NCBI GenBank assembly: GCA_947846985.1 | Contig: CANTUZ010000004.1 | Coordinates: 53,607,672-53,671,671 of the forward strand | Source: Fratercula arctica | Lineage: Eukaryota > Chordata > Aves > Charadriiformes > Alcidae | Direction: 5' to 3' | DNA: 64,000 nucleotides | In this document: piece by piece, positions 49,376 through 61,368 of the stretch | Layout: each line of letters begins with the position of its first letter | Numbering within the stretch: the first letter of the stretch is position 1 | Translations under genes and position numbers: made by a program | Notes under the pieces: model-generated | Told to the model about the DNA's origin: nothing | The model's input: only the letters and a program-made list of their open reading frames with translations | The model's database searches: none

Positions 49376-51820
49376 TCTCTCATGATGGAAAGCGAGCCAA
49401 AACCAAGAGGGCATTTATTTTATCCCAGGATATCTCAATTCCATTTAGCCAACTCTGCCCTGAAGGAAATAAAACTTTTCCGCTTTACTTCTTCCCAGTG
49501 CTGTTACAACAAGCATTACCACATAATTTCAGCTGGCTGCACCGTTCTTGACAATGTCACTTTCCAACTGTGCAGAGATTTGGAAATGGTTATTAAACAC
49601 TCATCAAAGAATAAAACCAAAATTGAATCTAAATGGACTGTGCTTTACTCCATGGAAGAGAGACAGCTGGCAGAACTGCACTGCACCGAGGCATCCTGTC
49701 AGGCTCCACAAGGAATACCATCCGGCTCCACTGGTGGCATCACAGCTGTAGTGGCAGACTCCCACATTCCAGGCTATCAGCTCAAATTGATTCTCCATAC
49801 ATAGTAAGAGATGTCTTGCTTGGTTTCCTTCTAACAGGCTGCTGAATGTGGCCATACTCAGGAGCACCTGAACAGAATTCAGCTGGATTATTAAAAAAAA
49901 ATGTATCAATATCACTGTTCATTTTTTATTCTATGCTCTTTCAGGTAGAATCACCCATTGTCACTCACCATTCAAGGCAGAAATGCCTGGAATAAAGCTA
50001 CCTTCCTATATCATATACCCTCCAGGGAAAGTCCACTATTTGCTTATTACAGCCAACATTATTCTCATTGAAACAAATCATTTCTTGCACAGACTCAGAG
50101 ATGCCAGACTCTCCCATCTCCCAGGGAGGTCACGTCATTGCCTCTAAAGGACAGTCTGTGAAGTGGCTACAACCACGATTCACACTGTTCCCACATGCAA
50201 ACTGCCTTGTAGGCAAGTTAGAGAAGGCTCCAGCGCCCGGCAGGTTCAAGAAGATGCACTCTGAGGAGATCTGTACTTCCACGAGCCAGCTTGCTGTTGG
50301 TGCTACCTACAAGTTTGGTTTGAAGGGCAGCTTCTGGGATGCCTTTAATGAGGCACTGGAACCATGACCGCTGTCTCAGAGCAGAAAATGCTACGATAAA
50401 AAGAATTACTCCCTTTTTTTTTAATTGTTCAGAGTTCTAGCTGTCACAGCTAGTTCAGAAGTTAGTCCCACACAACTCTGCACTAACAAACCTTGGCAGC
50501 ACCTGCCAGTAATAAAAAGGGTTACACAACTAGCGACTGTAAAACTGTGAGAACCACAAAGGATAGACACAAGCAGTCAAACTTTTTTCCTCATGCTAAT
50601 AAAACCTACCAGAAGAATCCAGCCTACAAGTAGCAAAAATACTGCTCTCAAAATAGAAGAGGTGCAAATACTAGGAAATATTCATATATAGTCATCTCAA
50701 CTGGATTGCAAAGCTGTTGGCTATAATGTATCCGCTTGCTGCAGTCATGCGTGTTTCCAGTCATTTCAAAGCAGTGTCTTGCATGATTTGGAGCTAAAGG
50801 CTGTATTACAGAGATATTGTGACATTTTTCTGCTCAACTACTGTAAAATGTTAGTAAATAACTGATTTCTTCACTATCCAAACTGTCGAGCTACAAGCGG
50901 AGAGGATGAGAGAGGAAACCTCAGGGGAATGGGTCTGATCTCATTTCTTATCAGCGGTTTGCTTCTGCCAAATCAGAGAAAATGCAGCAATCCTTAAACA
51001 GTTAAAATTGGAAAGACTGAACATCCCCCAGAGAACAGCTAATGGGATACAGGGCTTTTCACCTCCGGGTCATTGGCTCAAATCTGGCTTCTCCCAGGAG
51101 CGATGAGACTGCCGGGCAAGCTCCTCAGCTGGGGCAGAAGGATGCTCTTAAACCAGCCAAGGGCTTGCTGCCAGTCAGCAAGGTTTGAGAATTAATCCAT
51201 GGCACGCCAGTCCTGCTCTTAGAAGAGGCTGTAACTTCTGCTTGCAGAATGTCTTACTGTCACAACCGAGGCATATTAGTGCTGAGGGTGAGGCAGAAAT
51301 ACACTGCCCAGGATGCTTATTTCAATTTCAACACTTTTATCTTCTGTCATGGTTGACAGATCTCAATCCAGTGTTACGTACTAAGCTCTTTTATTCAAAA
51401 TGGGGGGTTTTTTTACTGTTTCTGCTTCATATAAATGGTCTGACAAACTTTTATCAAACCACAGAGGGAAGGCAATAGGAAGGAATGCAAATAAAAAAGT
51501 AGATAAACTTTTAGGCTACAGAACAGGGTTTTCTTCATACAGTGATATTGTGGAACTGCCTCCCACACACTGTTATAGATGTCACATGTATAAATGGATT
51601 AGAGAAATTAGAGAAACAAATTAGAGTCATAAAAGGTCTGATCTAATGGGCCTTGGAACAGGACTACAGAGACTCAGAACTTGGACTAATTCTAACGGAA
51701 GTCAAAATTAACATCTTCACCTGCTGTAATGGAGTGCGGACAGACCTTTTAGAAAGACCTGAGTGAAGTTAGTGGAATAACAAGTGATAAATTCATGTCC
51801 AAATATCCAGATGCGTATTT
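49376..51820. other. Non-coding tract, no gene seen
   Basis: The 140-codon frame at 49382-49804 and a 103-codon frame on the opposite strand overlap extensively, and neither has domain features. A GC-richer patch lies at about 50930-51140. I see no RNA gene. Confidence 0.5.
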
Positions 51821-52085
51821 AGAATCATGGAATAAAAGGGAATGGATCTCTGGAGGTCACCTGCTCCAAGGCTCTGCTGAAAGCAGGGTCAACTTCTAAG
51901 TTAGAGCAGGCTGCTCAGGGTTGTATCCAGTCAAACTCTGAGTATCTCCAAGGGTGGGGATATCAGAGCTTGTCCGGGCACCTGTTCTAATGCTTAACCA
52001 CCAATGATTTTCATAGTGAAAAAGTTTTCACTAATATCTAATGAAATTTTTATGTTCTTGTTAGTGGCAAAGGTGGAAGAATGTC
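51821..52085 (-). mobile_element. CR1 LINE 3' end, avian type, 5'-truncated
   Basis: On the + strand the element begins AGAATCATGGAAT, the reverse of the ATTCTATGATTCT end. It continues through GGCTGCTCAGGGTTGTATCC, GTATCTCCAAGGGTGGGGAT, CACCTGTTCTAATGCTTAAC and TTCACTAATATCTAATG. This is the reverse complement of the CR1 3' region (GATATTAGGAAG..., GGCACTGGAACAGG..., GGATGGGGCTTTGAGCA). It is more diverged than the copy at 42055-42179. The 5' breakpoint near 52085 is approximate. Confidence 0.85.
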
Positions 52086-53063
52086 CCAGAACTGTTGTTA
52101 GTCCCACCTCAATAGCAGAGCGGTTTCCTAATTGGATCCGATGACATACTGTGTCCTCTCCTCTTATTTTTTTACCTCTTTACCAGGAAAAAATGCAGGG
52201 GAAAAAAGGAAAAAATCTGTTTATTTGGCATCTCATAATCTATGACATTAACCGCTGTGATTCTTCCCGGCACCAGAAAGCCAAGTCTGTGTAAGCAGTC
52301 AACAATACCAGCATCAGATTTACAGAGGCACAATATGTACATCTAATCCCATTAATATCTATTCTATGTTTTGGGAAATTTTCATTCTGAAGTCCCACTC
52401 ATGTTATTCAAGAAACCACAGAAATTATGCCTGAAGAGGTTATTTCCACAATGGCAGTGTGTTTTTGGTGACAACACAGTTTGCCACAGGCGATGTTATA
52501 AGACATAAAATCTCTGCTATATTAACTTCATCACGGTAGTCCCTTGGGATACATTACTGGAGCGTCTTCTTACTATAAAACTCAATTTTGAAAATAAAAA
52601 TGACCAGAGCTATATTTAGTCCTCTGTTCTAACTGAGCAGCTTAAGATGCTGTTAGAATTACATCTCCAGCGTCTTCAGGAATTTGGTACTTAGCAGTAA
52701 CACACAGCAGAGAATGCACATGACAAAATACAGTTCTCACAAAGCATTTGATGGAATAAAAAGTAGCACCACTTTCCTCAAACTAGAATCTGTTACAGTA
52801 TTAATGATTTAGATATTCAAAAGCTTTCAACTAACACTCAGGCAACACAGAGGAACAGAATGTCAATATTTATAAATATATGAATACATTAAGATAATAG
52901 CAACGAGAATTCTCTCCTACTAATTGACTCCTTTCCAATAAAGACTTAGCATGAACTGCAGTTCTCCCCGATTCTTCTCTGCCAGAAAGATACACATATT
53001 CTCAGGCAATTCAGCATTACTGAAGGGGGGAGGAGGGGGTATTTTGTCAAAAAGGAAGTCTTG

Positions 53064-53087
53064 TTTTTTTTTTTTTTTTTTTTTTTT
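53064..53087. repeat. Poly-T run, 24 T
   Basis: An uninterrupted run preceded by a G-rich stretch (GGGGGGAGGAGGGGG at about 53026-53039). A simple repeat; it could be a minus-strand retrocopy tail, but no gene match is visible to its right. Confidence 0.9.
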
Positions 53088-56000
53088 GGTAAATGCGTTG
53101 AAACTTACTATTGAACAAAATCTATCCAGAAATTGTTGAATTTCTGCTGAAAGCTTAAATTTTCCAAAATAATTGGTGATTCCACATGCTTAATTTAACA
53201 AGAAACACTGAAAGGACTTGATTTTCAGTTGAGGATGTGCTCTTTCAGAACTGGACTTTTTATACAGTGACGAGATATAGACATGTAAAATCATTAGTGA
53301 TTTTTCAAAGGGTAAATCAGCGATCAGCTCCTAGAATCACAGGCCCAGGAGACTGAGCAACTTATATTATGCACTCACGTAGGAAAAGACTTGAACACAA
53401 CACCTTACCCAACGGAAGCCGCTGACAGGAGTCAGCCAGACAGCACATAATTACCCAAGCTGGAATTTTGCCCAGATACCTAAGTTAACAACCTAGAACA
53501 TACATACCATGGATCTTTAATTACCACCAGTGTTCACGACCTACGTTTTATGCATCACCTGAAGTCTGTCCTGGGAAATAAGCAAAGTCTCCTGTACATA
53601 CGACTGAGTGAAAAACAGTAAAGATTTAGGTGACTCCTAGGGGAAAAAGGAAAGTGCTGGTCCGATCTGCAAAGATCTCTCTGAGAAGGTAATATGGATG
53701 CAGAATCTAATTTTGTCTCAAATGATTTGCAGGTAAACAAGCTCTCTTGCAGAAAAAAAGGACTGAACACAGACAACCACCCCCTTTCTTTCGTCAGTCA
53801 AAGCAAGTTTGATGATGCTGTCTCTTGATTTAATGTTGTTCTACCCAGGTATGAAATGGAATTTCAAAGCTATACCACTATTTAAAGAAACTCTTACCAC
53901 CTTAAAGCTTTTAGAGAGTATATTGATTGCGTTACCAAGAGACAAGAAACAACAGCTTTTGAAGAACTTCTATTATTATCATCTTCACCTGATTCTGATT
54001 TTTCTTCTTTTTTCCTTTTCTTGTGTGTTGTGATACTTAAGAACAGTGAAGTGTTAAATGCGCTTCCCATTGTTGAGAAAGGTTTTATTGGTTCACCTCT
54101 CTTAAAAAAAACATGTTGAGGCACTCTTTTTAACACAAGTTAATTTATGTAAAACACTGTTTAGAAAAGAGGTTTACCAGAGAGATTATGAAAGGTAGAA
54201 CAAAAACAGGTTTTTCTTTAGCATCTACTGTAATTCTTCAATGAGCTGGCTACTTCTTAATCAGATCGGACTCTCCTGTCACTGCTTGTCTGTTCATACC
54301 ATCCCACTGCAACAGTACCCAAACATCACTGAATTTATTCTCACATCATGAGAGTCTGAATGAATGGGCAGGAAAAAAAAAATCAATGCCTTTAACATGG
54401 TTTAAAACATTATTTTTGGTCTCCAATTGTTTTAATTCATTTCAGCCAGGAAAGTGGAAAAATCATTATTATTCATTCAGATTTCCTTCTAAGATCTAAA
54501 CAAGGTCTTTGGCCACAAGACCATCCACCTTATGCGTGCTGGAGTTAAAGAGGTAGTAAATCAGGCACCAGTAAAACCACATGCACCCGTGTCAGAGTCT
54601 GACCCCGTTCTCTGACACTGTGCTACAAGGTAAAACAATGTGTTCATTTCCTTACCTTTCCTTGTTAATGTGTCGTTCTCGAGTTATTTTTCTCAGTATA
54701 TTTTGGCTAGAGCACAGATGACCCAATGTAATTGGTCTGCGAAGCCTCACTTTGAAGGTCTCAGATGTTTGATTTTACTCAGAAATGTGACTGCATAAAG
54801 ATTTCACATTTTTATTGCTACTTTTCTTTTACTCTACTGCCCATGGAGAGTCTGAGTGAAATCTGTTCAGTGGAATAATACGAGCAGGGCACACTGCTTT
54901 CTGCTTCTGCTAGTGCTGCAAATCTAACTCAGTGAAAAGAGGAGGAACTGGATTTTATTCTAGTTCACACTTCATCAGCTGGACTGTTAATGAAGTCCCA
55001 GCATTTTCACCTGCACCACCACATTAACAGAAACTTGTTTAGCACTGCAGCAACAAAGAGCAAAAGTACAGTAGAAACCCGCTGTGCTGCTCTGGCATTC
55101 ACTTTATCCTCCAGTTCTCTTTGAAGGAAGGATTAAATCCACAGATGAAATAAACATCTCCCTTGGAAAAAAAAAAAAAAAAAGCCAAAAAAACCCAACA
55201 CACAGAATCCCTCTTAACTGTCTGTGTTAAATCCGACTTTTCAATAGCATTACTCTCTGCTGTAAAATCAAACAGGATCTGCAAATCACAGTAATTCCTC
55301 AAAAAAGGAGATTTGTTATTTGTTAGCTGTTTTTTATTTGTGTTACTATTCAGAAATACACCCTGTTAAAATAAGAAGTTGACAGTTTTGACACTGCAAA
55401 GGTTTTTTCAGTTTCTGGTTTTGCAAACAAGTAATAAATCAGAAGGTGGCAAATACTCTGACTATCTTCAGGCAACAGACATTTTGGTAGTGGGGACATT
55501 TTAGTCTTGGGGATTTGGCTGGTTTGTTTTCAGGTTTTTGGTTTGTTCTTTTGGGGATTTTTTTTAGGATTTCCTATAGTAAACCATGGTATGAGTAACA
55601 GAGCTATTTTGTTACTTCAGGGGAAAAAAAAAAAAAAACAGGTCAAACTTTGATCTTAATTAAGATGCAAGAACACCATTAATGTTCAAGAAGATATTCA
55701 GGATTTAAAACATGAATGTAGGTCTAAAAGCAAGCACGTTGACAAAGTTCTCTTATATACAGAAAAAAGGGCAGGAGAAAAAAATCTGCGAACTATAAAA
55801 TTAAGTCACCTATCACCAAATGCATTTAAGTGCTCGTACAGGCAATTAGAGATCTAGCAAACAGCCAATAGCAACTGAATTAGTAGCACAATTTTGATAC
55901 CCTCTTGGCTTTTAGGCACATATTAGAAGCTTAAAGTTTTTGTGGGGGTTTTTCCTACCATAAGCCTTAACATCTGCAAGCTGTGTTCAAAATCCTATTC

Positions 56001-56186
56001 ATTACCAATGCCAAGAATATGAAAGGACGTTACCCAGCACACACAGGCAGGAGCCAATTCATCTAAACTCAGCATGAAAATGTGCTGTTACTATTCAAAC
56101 CAGAGGGCACAACAGGCAATGAGGCACTGGCTGGCCTTTGTTGCTGCAGCGTTGATCAAATTATCAAGTAATATACATTCTGATTT

Positions 56187-56212
56187 AAAAACAAACAAAC
56201 AAACAAAAAAAA
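56187..56212. repeat. (CAAA)n microsatellite
   Basis: Four CAAA units in AAAACAAACAAACAAACAAA followed by an A run. Confidence 0.85.
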
Positions 56213-57177
56213 GGACAGTAAACTGAATTTTAAGATGAACAAAACCAAGCTTTCTCCAGGACTAGCAACTGATTTAAAACTTTGAATTATTTCTGACTTT
56301 GAAGTATTAATACACCATTGAAAAACAAAGAGAGCAGAGAGCAAGGCAGTGCAGCCAGTTAAATCAGAGATGTGCCTGGAGATCTCTGTGAAGCAATCAG
56401 GGCATACTTAACGGCTGAGAGTCATGATCAAGCACTCACAGAAAGTCACCATGGCTCCGCTGATTTACAGTAACTGGTTAAGCAACAATACCTATGGTGT
56501 GCTTGAGTCCTCTGAAAAACTATGGTGCAAGGAAAAATGAGACTCAATTCCCAAAAAGACCAAATCTGGAAAGTCAACCGTTAAATAACAGCAGAAGAAC
56601 CTGGAATTGCTAGAGCAGGTACCTATCCTTCCCTCACCTACAAAATCAAGACTCCTAGGGAGACATTCACAAAGCAAATTATGGCCTGGGGAAACAAGTC
56701 AACTTTGACCACATCCACAGATGTTGAAGTCTCCAGAAGAGAAATGAAGCCTCCAGAAGGTAATTCAGAATCAGAGCCTGTTTCTTTTTGAAAGAGGCAG
56801 ACAAGTGTGGAATCTAGCTCCCCAGCATCAAGTTAGCTCATGAATATCCCTTTAATACCATTTGCTGACTGCTATCTAACGACAGGGCCACAGATGTGCA
56901 GCGAAATGTCACAGCACCAGTGTCACTCCCAGTCAGGAGGCCAGAAAATGTCCCTGCTTCAGGCAACCCACACTCCAGACACATGCCAGAACAACTGAAG
57001 TGGAAAAGAGTGAAAAAAACTTCAGCAATCAGAAGGTTATTTTCTACCTTAATTGACCAGAACATTGTACGTGAACTGTAATTTTATCCTGATGAACGCT
57101 GCATGCAGGGACCCTCCGTTCCCAGCTCTGTTATCGGCACAGTTGGATGCTGCAGTCCCTCACTCTGAGGTTACTGA

Positions 57178-57318
57178 AAATTAATCCCAGCTCCGCGACT
57201 GGCCCACTAGCCATGGCACATCATTTAACCTTCCTGCAATTCAGATAATTCACCTATGCATTACCTATAATACCAAACTGTATATAATCTTTAAATAATG
57301 TATATAAAGCACTGTTAC
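57178..57318 (+). repeat. MIR-like fragment, fairly long
   Basis: TTAATCCCAGCTCCGCGACT, GGCCCACTAGCCATGGCACA, TCATTTAACCTTCCTGCAAT, TCAGATAATTCACCTATGCA, then TATATAAAGCACTGTTAC follow the MIR order from the CCCAGCTCTGCCACT core through CACTTAACCTCTCTG to the AAAGCRCTTTGAG-like 3' motif. Confidence 0.65.
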
Positions 57319-59059
57319 CTCCTTAGATGTAGGATGATACTGATATAATTTACATTTACATCACACATATATACTCCTCTCATTGCGCTTTCATTAGATA
57401 ATCCAAATATAAACCTACAGTGTATCTGGGCAGTGATTTTAACTTCTCCTTTTAGCATTTCATTCCCTCCTATAATAATCTTTTACCCCGCAGTTTGCTG
57501 GGAATATTTTTCATGTTTTTTTCCTTTCTACCTTGGCAGTCCAATAGAAGTAGGGTTTGGATTAACTTTCAGAGACTCCATGGAGGAAGTACAAAATATT
57601 AGAACTCATCCAGCCCAATACCTATTTCATTTAATGTTCACCAGAATATTTACAGGTCATGGCATACTGTTAAATGTGAGATTATATGCAAGGGCACTTC
57701 ATCTTAAAAATAAATCTGCTCAGAATAAGAACAAGAGTTTGGATACACTATACTTACAGAGGGGTTTTTTCATTACATTAACATATATTTCTCCTACAAG
57801 CAATTACTTCAATGGCCAAAGAATACAGGAATATAGAGAGAGCACTTATAAAAGTGAATCACACTTTGTTTTGCAAATCAGTGTTAAAAAGTCACTTTTG
57901 AAAAATAAAAGAAAGAGCAGGCAAGAGGTCAGGTATACTGTAACCTAGCTACTCAGGAGGAAAATTCCCACGTTGAGTGCAATGTTAAATCCATGAAGCT
58001 TAGCAAATTTTAAAAAGGAAAGTTTACAGTTACTTCTTCATACAGTAATGGAAACATGTTTTTGCAGCACCCTCTTCCCTGGTCTTTACTTTCTCTTTGT
58101 TTCTTTCAGAGAGGTCTATGGAAAATGATTTGGTATAAACAGGGGATTAGTTTCCTCTTTCATTGCTCACCCCCCATTTGCTCTGTTTTGACAGCGCAGC
58201 CCATTACTAAAGCAGTAACACAAATACAATTCTGTTTGCTTCACAGTACACAGGGGCCACAGGTACTTTTACTTACAGAAATTGGAGTAGAAAGGGATGG
58301 TCAGCAAAGCCAGGTCATTCCCAGCTTCTATTTGGATCCTCAAAAGCCAGGAGAGGGTATGTAGATGACGAATCTTTTTACTCAGTGCTTTCCTCCTCTG
58401 CACAGTGGGGCTGAGCCAGATCAGCATCGCCCACTGTGCCGAAGCCCCAGGGGCAGGAAGGAAAGGAAACAAAAGGGTCGTAGCACTGCTCTGCTTTCTG
58501 GGGACCCACGCACAGGGAATGCAACAACCACATGCTCGTTCTTGGAAGCAGTTTGCCTCTTAATGCTGCCTTTGAAATATCCTAACTTCATGTTACAGCT
58601 CCAGCTGAGTTGTAATGCTACTGCTAAGTCCTAGGAATTCAGAAAATTAATACATTTTCATAAATCACGCCAAGTTTTCAAATTCTCCTTCCTGCACTAC
58701 CTCCTGGTCTTGAAAACAATGATCAGTTCCATTTCCTATGTTGGGCACAATTGTTTGTGATAGCTACATAAATCTGGAAAATGTCCACATCGCTCTACAT
58801 CTACATCACTAGAAATGAAAGCAGAATCCAGCCTTACAGTTTTACCCTTTGAAGTGTTTTCTGGCATGTTTCATTTTCCTGAACTGCTTTTGACTTTGGA
58901 TTTTCAGTGCCACAAAGACTCAGACAAACAAAAATAAGCATTTTGCAAAATTTCTAATTATCTTGGGTTTCATATCACCTTCTTTTCCTTTCGCCTCTAC
59001 TTGCTGAACAATGCCTACATTTAGGACACAGGCTGCATGGTCTAAAGATGCAAGCGAGG

Positions 59060-59125
59060 AATCCTACTGACATCAAAAACTATTTTCACATCAGCAAGGT
59101 GAACAGCGTTTGGCCCAGAATCCCT
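59060..59125. repeat. Possible decayed ancient amniote repeat
   Basis: ATCCTACTGACATCAAAAAC, TATTTTCACATCAGCAAGGT, GAACAGCGTTTGGCCCAGAA is similar to the recurring old text ACTGAAGTCAATGG, CACATGAGTAAGGTGA, GAATTTGGCCC. Recall only; the family name is unknown to me. Confidence 0.4.
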
Positions 59126-59777
59126 AATTGGGGGTGTGGCTGAAGGCAAGGAAACCAAAAATGTGAAATTGAATTCCCCAAGGCTCAATGTCACCATGTC
59201 AGCATCAACGTGGGCACTGCTCCATTTTATTTTACACAGAGATGTGAACTTTAGCTACATTAAAAGCCAGCTCTATCTACAGCTGTTCTTTGATGTCTAA
59301 GGCCAGATGGTTTCCAAAAAAAGACTTATTCAAGTCATTGTAATCCACACCAAAATGGAAGCCGGTAATGCTAATAGTAGGATAATGTGAAAGAATGTGC
59401 AGTGAGAAATGGGAAAGAAAAAGCAAAGCTGATCAGAATCAGTTGCTCTGCTCCATCTATTTGATGTAGGGCTGCTGTTTAGCCATCACAAGTTCTGTTA
59501 TAACATGTTCCCTTAGTGTAATTCCTATTTTTTTCCTTTTTTTTTTTTTTAATCATTCAGGCTGCGAAGGCCCAAGTTAATTGTTTCTCTGCAGTAAGTA
59601 CCATTTTGTCTGATTATCACTGATGTTCTGACAACAAAAAAGAAAAAGACATTAACTCCTGACAGCATCACACTTACAGAGTTGGTCTCAGTATTTGTTT
59701 TCAGCTTCCCTCTTGTCTTTCCCATTTCAATTTTTATTCTCTTGCATATTCAGCAACATGTTTTACAATGTGTCGTG

Positions 59778-59792
59778 CCCCCCCCCCCCCCC
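59778..59792. repeat. Poly-C run, 15 C
   Basis: Fifteen consecutive C after GTGTCGTG. Long G/C homopolymers are rare in AT-rich vertebrate DNA and prone to sequencing error, so the length should be taken as approximate. Confidence 0.85.
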
Positions 59793-61237
59793 ACTTTCTA
59801 CCAAGCTTTGACAGTGTTCATTGCTAATCCAACAGTTTGCAGAAGTCCATAGCACAAGGTCAAGTCTAACTATCTTCTCCACTTTTCCCACATTCCCTCA
59901 AGGCAATAATAGCTTCAGGGAATTAAATACAGGATCAAAAATGAGAACTCTGCTCCTATTAATTGACCTGCATTTTCAGCAGCACCATGAGGGGAATGTC
60001 AGGGTCTCAGGTGCAGCAGAATAAAGATATTAGCACTCGCTGTCACATCTTAGGCCTCCTTACTCCATTTGTGATGTTTAGAGCTCAAACAAATTGCCCA
60101 GACAGTATTTTTCGAGTTTTGTAGCAGAGGCTGGAGGTAGTTTAGACCAAATACAGATGCAGATTTATGGCTAAGTGAGCCTTCATTTGATAAGAATTTT
60201 TCACTCCAACTTTGGCGTAAAGGTACCTGTTACATCTTTCTCCACATAGGTGCAATTCCTTATCTTCCTTGCTCAAATCCTTCTCCTCACACAGACAAAT
60301 ACAAGGCATCCAAAGTTCACTGAGTAGCTTGAAGAAAGCTAACATTCTTGCTCTCTCATGGCTTAAATAAAGAGAAGACTACAGGAGAAACACATACTGA
60401 GAACAAGAAGAAATTAAGCAAAGGTCAGATTTTCAAGATTATGAGTTTCCTTGTTTGCTCTGGAGGCAAGTCATGTTCTGCCAGAAGCATGCTATAATCT
60501 ATTTCACAGTGTCAGGATTAGAACTAATGTTTAAAGTAGTAACATGTATTAAAGACAGAAAGTAGTTCTTTTTATTAAAAATTAAGAGACAAAACCTCCC
60601 TAAAAAGAGCCAGCAAGCCAAAATGTAGAAAAGTATCTCCTATCCTACCTACAGACATGGAATAAAGTCCCTAGAATATCTCCTCATAGATATTAATTAA
60701 ATGAATGAATTAAACTTATCAAATTTTCTCCAGAAAATTTGCTGCCATATTCTGTCACAGATTGCATCCTCCTGCACCCAGCATGCATGCTTGCCATTTT
60801 CATAACACCCAGCTCATCTCCACGAGGACCATCGAAAAGCCCTGACGCATCATTGTTATCACTGAAGTCTCTCTATTGGCTCTCACTCAGTAACACCCTC
60901 CTTGTCCCCTGCAGTAAGCATTTGCACAGCCTGTGTTTCCACTAGTTATCTCACTCCAGTATGCTCCAACATACCAATAATGGCAATCTCAAATAGCCAT
61001 TTGTCCTCTGGTACCTCAAGCTCTCTCTCTGACACATCTAACGCTAGGAAGGCTGACTCAGGACAGCTGAAAAGGTTCTGCTCTAAAATCTATTTCTTGG
61101 AGGTTGTTAACTGTGGCCAGACACCATCTCCTGCTTACCCTTGTAGGGACTGATTTTCACCTAGACAGCCATGGGCCAAATCATGGTTGCCCTCACCACT
61201 TTCCATCTTTTCATATGCTTTGAAACATTTTATTTTC

Positions 61238-61368
61238 ATCAAGATCACAAGCTCCCTGGAACATAATTTCTCAGTTACTATGTGTTTGCACAGTTCTCAG
61301 AACACCATGGACCAGATCTGACTAAGAGTGCCCAGTGCAACTAGAATATAAATATGACAGCAATAACA
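61238..61368 (+). repeat. Ancient LINE2/MIR-type 3' tail
   Basis: ATCAAGATCACAAGCTCCCT, then TCAGTTACTATGTGTTTGCA, CAGTTCTCAGAACACCATGG, ACCAGATCTGACTAAGAGTG, and a tail TAGAATATAAATATGACAG match in order the old tail AGATTGTAAGCTCTTTGGGG, CTTACTATGTGTTTGTACAG, CGCCTAGCACAATGGGGCC. L2 and MIR 3' ends of mammals share the opening GTAAGCTC and the GCCTAGCACA core. This is the best-preserved of three copies in the window (others at 6325-6420 and 7632-7680). Confidence 0.65.

Larger units (their letters stand above)
52086..57177. other. Non-coding tract with several homopolymer runs
   Basis: Homopolymers: 24 T at 53064-53087, 17 A at 55167-55183, 15 A at 55624-55638, and a (CAAA)n repeat at 56187-56212. 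No protein-like frame, RNA gene or transposon was recognised. Confidence 0.5.
57319..61237. other. Non-coding tract including the longest open frame
   Basis: Contains the 171-codon + frame at 57433-57948. It is low-complexity at its lysine-rich end and matches no family that I know. A possible 3' splice site (a pyrimidine tract ending CTACCTTGGCAG at 57539) lies inside it, and possible donors follow at about 57932. Other content: a 14-T run at 59537-59550 and the poly-C run at 59778-59792. A decayed repeat-like stretch lies at 59060-59125. Confidence 0.45.

Noticed and set aside
49382..49915. 140-codon + frame and 103-codon - frame overlapping each other
   Set aside because: Neither looks like a real protein. 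Part of the surrounding sequence is a decayed old repeat.
53064..53150. Retrocopy ending in the 24-T run
   Set aside because: No gene-like sequence is visible to the right, and the run sits beside another low-complexity G-rich stretch, so a simple repeat is the easier reading.
58375..58418. Possible further MIR fragment (TTTCCTCCTCTGCACAGTGG)
   Set aside because: Only one short segment fits and the flanks do not continue the element, so it was not listed.
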